A DNA stretch of 8,187 nucleotides from Prado023 sp036375875 (lineage in GTDB: Bacteria; Actinomycetota; Actinomycetes; S36-B12; CAIYMF01). The stretch lies in the NCBI GenBank assembly GCA_036375875.1, contig DASVBK010000098.1, positions 1 to 8,187 of the forward strand, written 5' to 3'. Shown one piece after another: positions 6,892 through 8,187 of the stretch (position 1 is the stretch's first letter; the number at the start of each line of letters is the position of its first letter). The notes under the pieces were generated by a model. That model did not search any database. It saw nothing but the letters and a program-made list of their open reading frames with translations, and was not told the DNA's origin. Position numbers and translations under genes: made by a program.

Positions 6892-7704
6892 TCAGGCCGG
6901 CCCCTGCGCCACCGCACGCTCCACGGCGCGAGGATCCGGCAGACCGGCATCGGCCCTCAGGTGCAGAAAGTACTCGACATTGCCGCTCGGGCCCGGCAAG
7001 GGACTGGCGACCACGCCTGCGGTGCCCAGTCCCAGCTCGTGGGCCGCCCGCGCGACTGCCAGCACTGCCGCCGCCCGAGCCTCGGGGGCCCGCACCACCC
7101 CGCCGCTGCCCGAGGAGGCCAGGACGTCCCGACCCACCTCGAACTGCGGCTTCACCATGAGCAGCAGGTCGGCGTCCTGGCTCACCACCGCGACGAGCGC
7201 CGGCAGCACCAGACGCAGTGAGATGAAGGACAGGTCGGCCACGACGAGCTGCGGGCGATAGGGCAGCACGTCAGGGGTAAGGGACCGCACGTTCGTGCGA
7301 TCCATGACCGTGACCCGGGGGTCGGACTGGATCGGCCAGGCCAGCTGGCCGTAGCCGACGTCGATCGCCACCACGTGTGCTGCCCCCCGACGCAGCAGCA
7401 CGTCGGTGAACCCTCCGGTCGAGGCCCCAGCATCCAGGGCGAGCCGGCCGGCCACCAGCGTTCCCGCCGCGTCGAACGCGGCCAGCGCGCCGAGCAGCTT
7501 GTGCGCACCGCGGGAGACGTACTCCTGGCCCTGCGCCGCCGCGGCCACCGTGAGTGCCACGGATGGCTCCACCTGCGTGGCTGCCTTCGTCGCGACCGCC
7601 CCCGCCACCCGCACGCGGCCCTCGCCGATCAGGTGCTGGGCCTGCTCCCGCGAGCGGGCCAGGCCGCGTCGCACCAGCTCGGCGTCCAGCCGTCGCCGGG
7701 CCAC
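6892..7704 (-). CDS. tlyA: 16S/23S rRNA (cytidine-2'-O)-methyltransferase TlyA
   Basis: TlyA methylates the 2'-O of cytidines in 16S and 23S rRNA (C1409 and C1920 in mycobacteria), which makes the ribosome sensitive to capreomycin and viomycin; it is often mislabelled as a haemolysin. The 270-residue product has an N-terminal S4 RNA-binding domain (about 3-60, RRLDAELVRRGLARSREQA) and an FtsJ/RrmJ-type methyltransferase domain with the SAM motif LDAGASTGGFTD (90-101). Lys69 in RGAHKL, Asp157 in VADLSFIS, Lys185 in MVKPQFE and Glu244 in GNVEYF form the K-D-K-E tetrad. The length is typical. The GTG at 7704 is chosen because the family N-terminus MARRRLDAEL starts there. It follows the hypothetical gene by only 5 bases and has a weak AGGTG-like ribosome binding site, so coupling is likely. 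Confidence 0.96.
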   Translation of the reverse strand: MARRRLDAELVRRGLARSREQAQHLIGEGRVRVAGAVATKAATQVEPSVALTVAAAAQGQEYVSRGAHKLLGALAAFDAAGTLVAGRLALDAGASTGGFTDVLLRRGAAHVVAIDVGYGQLAWPIQSDPRVTVMDRTNVRSLTPDVLPYRPQLVVADLSFISLRLVLPALVAVVSQDADLLLMVKPQFEVGRDVLASSGSGGVVRAPEARAAAVLAVARAAHELGLGTAGVVASPLPGPSGNVEYFLHLRADAGLPDPRAVERAVAQGPA

Positions 7705-7709
7705 GGCAC

Positions 7710-8051
7710 CTAGGCTCGGGAGCCTGGATCAGCCAGGACCCCCGAGAGCCGGCGGTGGATGTCGGCGTAGACCTCGACCTGCTCGGCCAGGGGCAGGCTG
7801 CCTGCCTCCGCCAGCCGCGAGAGGGCATCGTCGACCCGGGGGTCACCGGTCGGCGGCAGCGCCTGCTCGCCAGGCGCCGGGTTCACCGCTGCTTCGGTTG
7901 CCTCGGGGTGCGCAGCCGGCCCGGGGACCGCCGAGGCCCCGGGCTGCTGGGGCATCGCGGACGCCTCCGGCGCCGCTGGCACCGCTGCGCCCTGCGCCGG
8001 GTCGGGCGGCGGCGCGCTTTCCGCCGCTGACTCTCCGAGGGACTGGCTCAC
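7710..8051 (-). CDS. Pro/Ala-rich hypothetical protein with conserved C-terminal core, upstream of tlyA
   Basis: A 113-residue protein of unknown function. Residues 1-67 are low complexity, rich in Ala, Pro, Gly and Glu, with no signal peptide or membrane segment. Residues about 68-107 (TGDPRVDDALSRL through EVYADIHRRLSGVLAD) look like a compact two-helix acidic segment, and I recall similar C-termini in short proteins encoded just before tlyA in other actinobacteria (position of Rv1693 in M. tuberculosis). The GTG start at 8051 overlaps the stop of the preceding gene in a GTGA, and the stop is 5 bases before tlyA, so it sits inside a tight operon. The ribosome binding site is poor (CGGGGCG), as expected for a coupled start. 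The conserved core and operon position make it a real gene. A link to ribosome modification or to the upstream coiled-coil protein is only a guess. Confidence 0.75.
   Translation of the reverse strand: MSQSLGESAAESAPPPDPAQGAAVPAAPEASAMPQQPGASAVPGPAAHPEATEAAVNPAPGEQALPPTGDPRVDDALSRLAEAGSLPLAEQVEVYADIHRRLSGVLADPGSRA
7712..7725. repeat. 14-base palindrome spanning the end of the hypothetical gene, just before tlyA
   Basis: AGGCTC and GAGCCT form a perfect inverted repeat with two central bases (plus strand AGGCTCGGGAGCCT). In RNA it would fold as a 5-base stem with a four-base loop, at the last codons and stop of the upstream gene and about 7 bases before the tlyA GTG. No T tract follows, so it is not an intrinsic terminator. 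It might affect tlyA translation, but chance occurrence is possible. Confidence 0.35.
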
Positions 8052-8187
8052 CGTTCGCCCCGGACGTCGCCGAGCCGCCGCTCGAGCCGATGCAGCTGCG
8101 CCCGCACAGCGTGCAACTCGGACTTCTTCACCAGGCCCAGCCGGTTGATGACCCCGTCGACGTCCCCGGCGAGCAGGCCGCGGACGG
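8048..8187 (-). CDS. C-terminal fragment of a small coiled-coil protein (5' end outside window)
   Basis: Only the last 45 residues are visible, read from base 8185 to the TGA at 8050-8048. They run from VRGLLAGDVDGVINRLGLVK to KSELHAVRAQLHRLERRLGD and end VRGER. Leu, Val and Leu recur with heptad spacing, and the segment is rich in Arg, Lys and Glu, so it is probably an amphipathic helix or coiled coil. The pattern of a Gly-Leu-Val-(Lys/Arg) turn followed by a charged heptad helix is reminiscent of short phasin-like or BMFP-type proteins, but the fragment is too short to name. Its stop overlaps the start of the next gene in a GTGA, which argues that the reading frame is used and that the two small proteins are translated together. 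Confidence 0.6.
   Translation of the reverse strand, partial: VRGLLAGDVDGVINRLGLVKKSELHAVRAQLHRLERRLGDVRGER

Noticed and set aside
5957..6950. A nadK-recN fusion suggested by the 904-residue open frame reaching from 6950 to 4236
   Set aside because: The part upstream of the GTG at 5960 is nadK read in the wrong frame. recN has its own family N-terminus, ribosome binding site and GTGA overlap there.
6892..7704. tlyA as a haemolysin or toxin gene
   Set aside because: The S4 and FtsJ-type methyltransferase domains with the K-D-K-E tetrad show an rRNA methyltransferase; the haemolysin label is historical.

Overview
The window is a dense, very GC-rich stretch in which every supported gene lies on the minus strand, so the biological reading direction is from base 8187 down to base 1. 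GTG starts are frequent, three gene junctions are 4-base GTGA stop/start overlaps, and the gene order is a known actinobacterial one. All of this points to the chromosome of a member of the Actinomycetota. I cannot assign a family from sequence alone.

In transcription order the window holds: the C-terminal end of a small coiled-coil protein (8187-8048); a Pro/Ala-rich hypothetical protein with a conserved C-terminal core (8051-7710); tlyA, an rRNA 2'-O-methyltransferase (7704-6892); nadK/ppnK, NAD kinase (6865-5957); recN, an SMC-like DNA repair ATPase (5960-4236); a 100-base gap; pyrG, CTP synthase (4135-2423); an ADP-ribose pyrophosphatase-type NUDIX hydrolase (2426-1824); a 101-base gap; ald, alanine dehydrogenase (1722-607); and the N-terminal two thirds of the tyrosine recombinase xerD (597-1, running off the left edge). 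About 95% of the window is coding and no gene-free stretch exceeds 101 bases.

The layout suggests two or three transcription units. The tlyA-nadK-recN block is tightly packed. pyrG probably has its own promoter in the 100-base gap, possibly giving a leaderless mRNA, and is translationally coupled to the NUDIX gene. ald and xerD follow with a 9-base gap between them. The functions are housekeeping: ribosome modification, NADP supply, recombination repair, CTP synthesis, nucleotide-sugar/ADP-ribose turnover, alanine/NADH balance and chromosome dimer resolution.

I see no mobile element, CRISPR array, RNA gene or obvious new system. The points worth a second look are modest: the missing Rv1697/Rv1698-type gene pair between recN and pyrG, ald lying between the NUDIX gene and xerD, a possible leaderless pyrG promoter, dyads before ald and tlyA, and the uncharacterised pair of small proteins upstream of tlyA.
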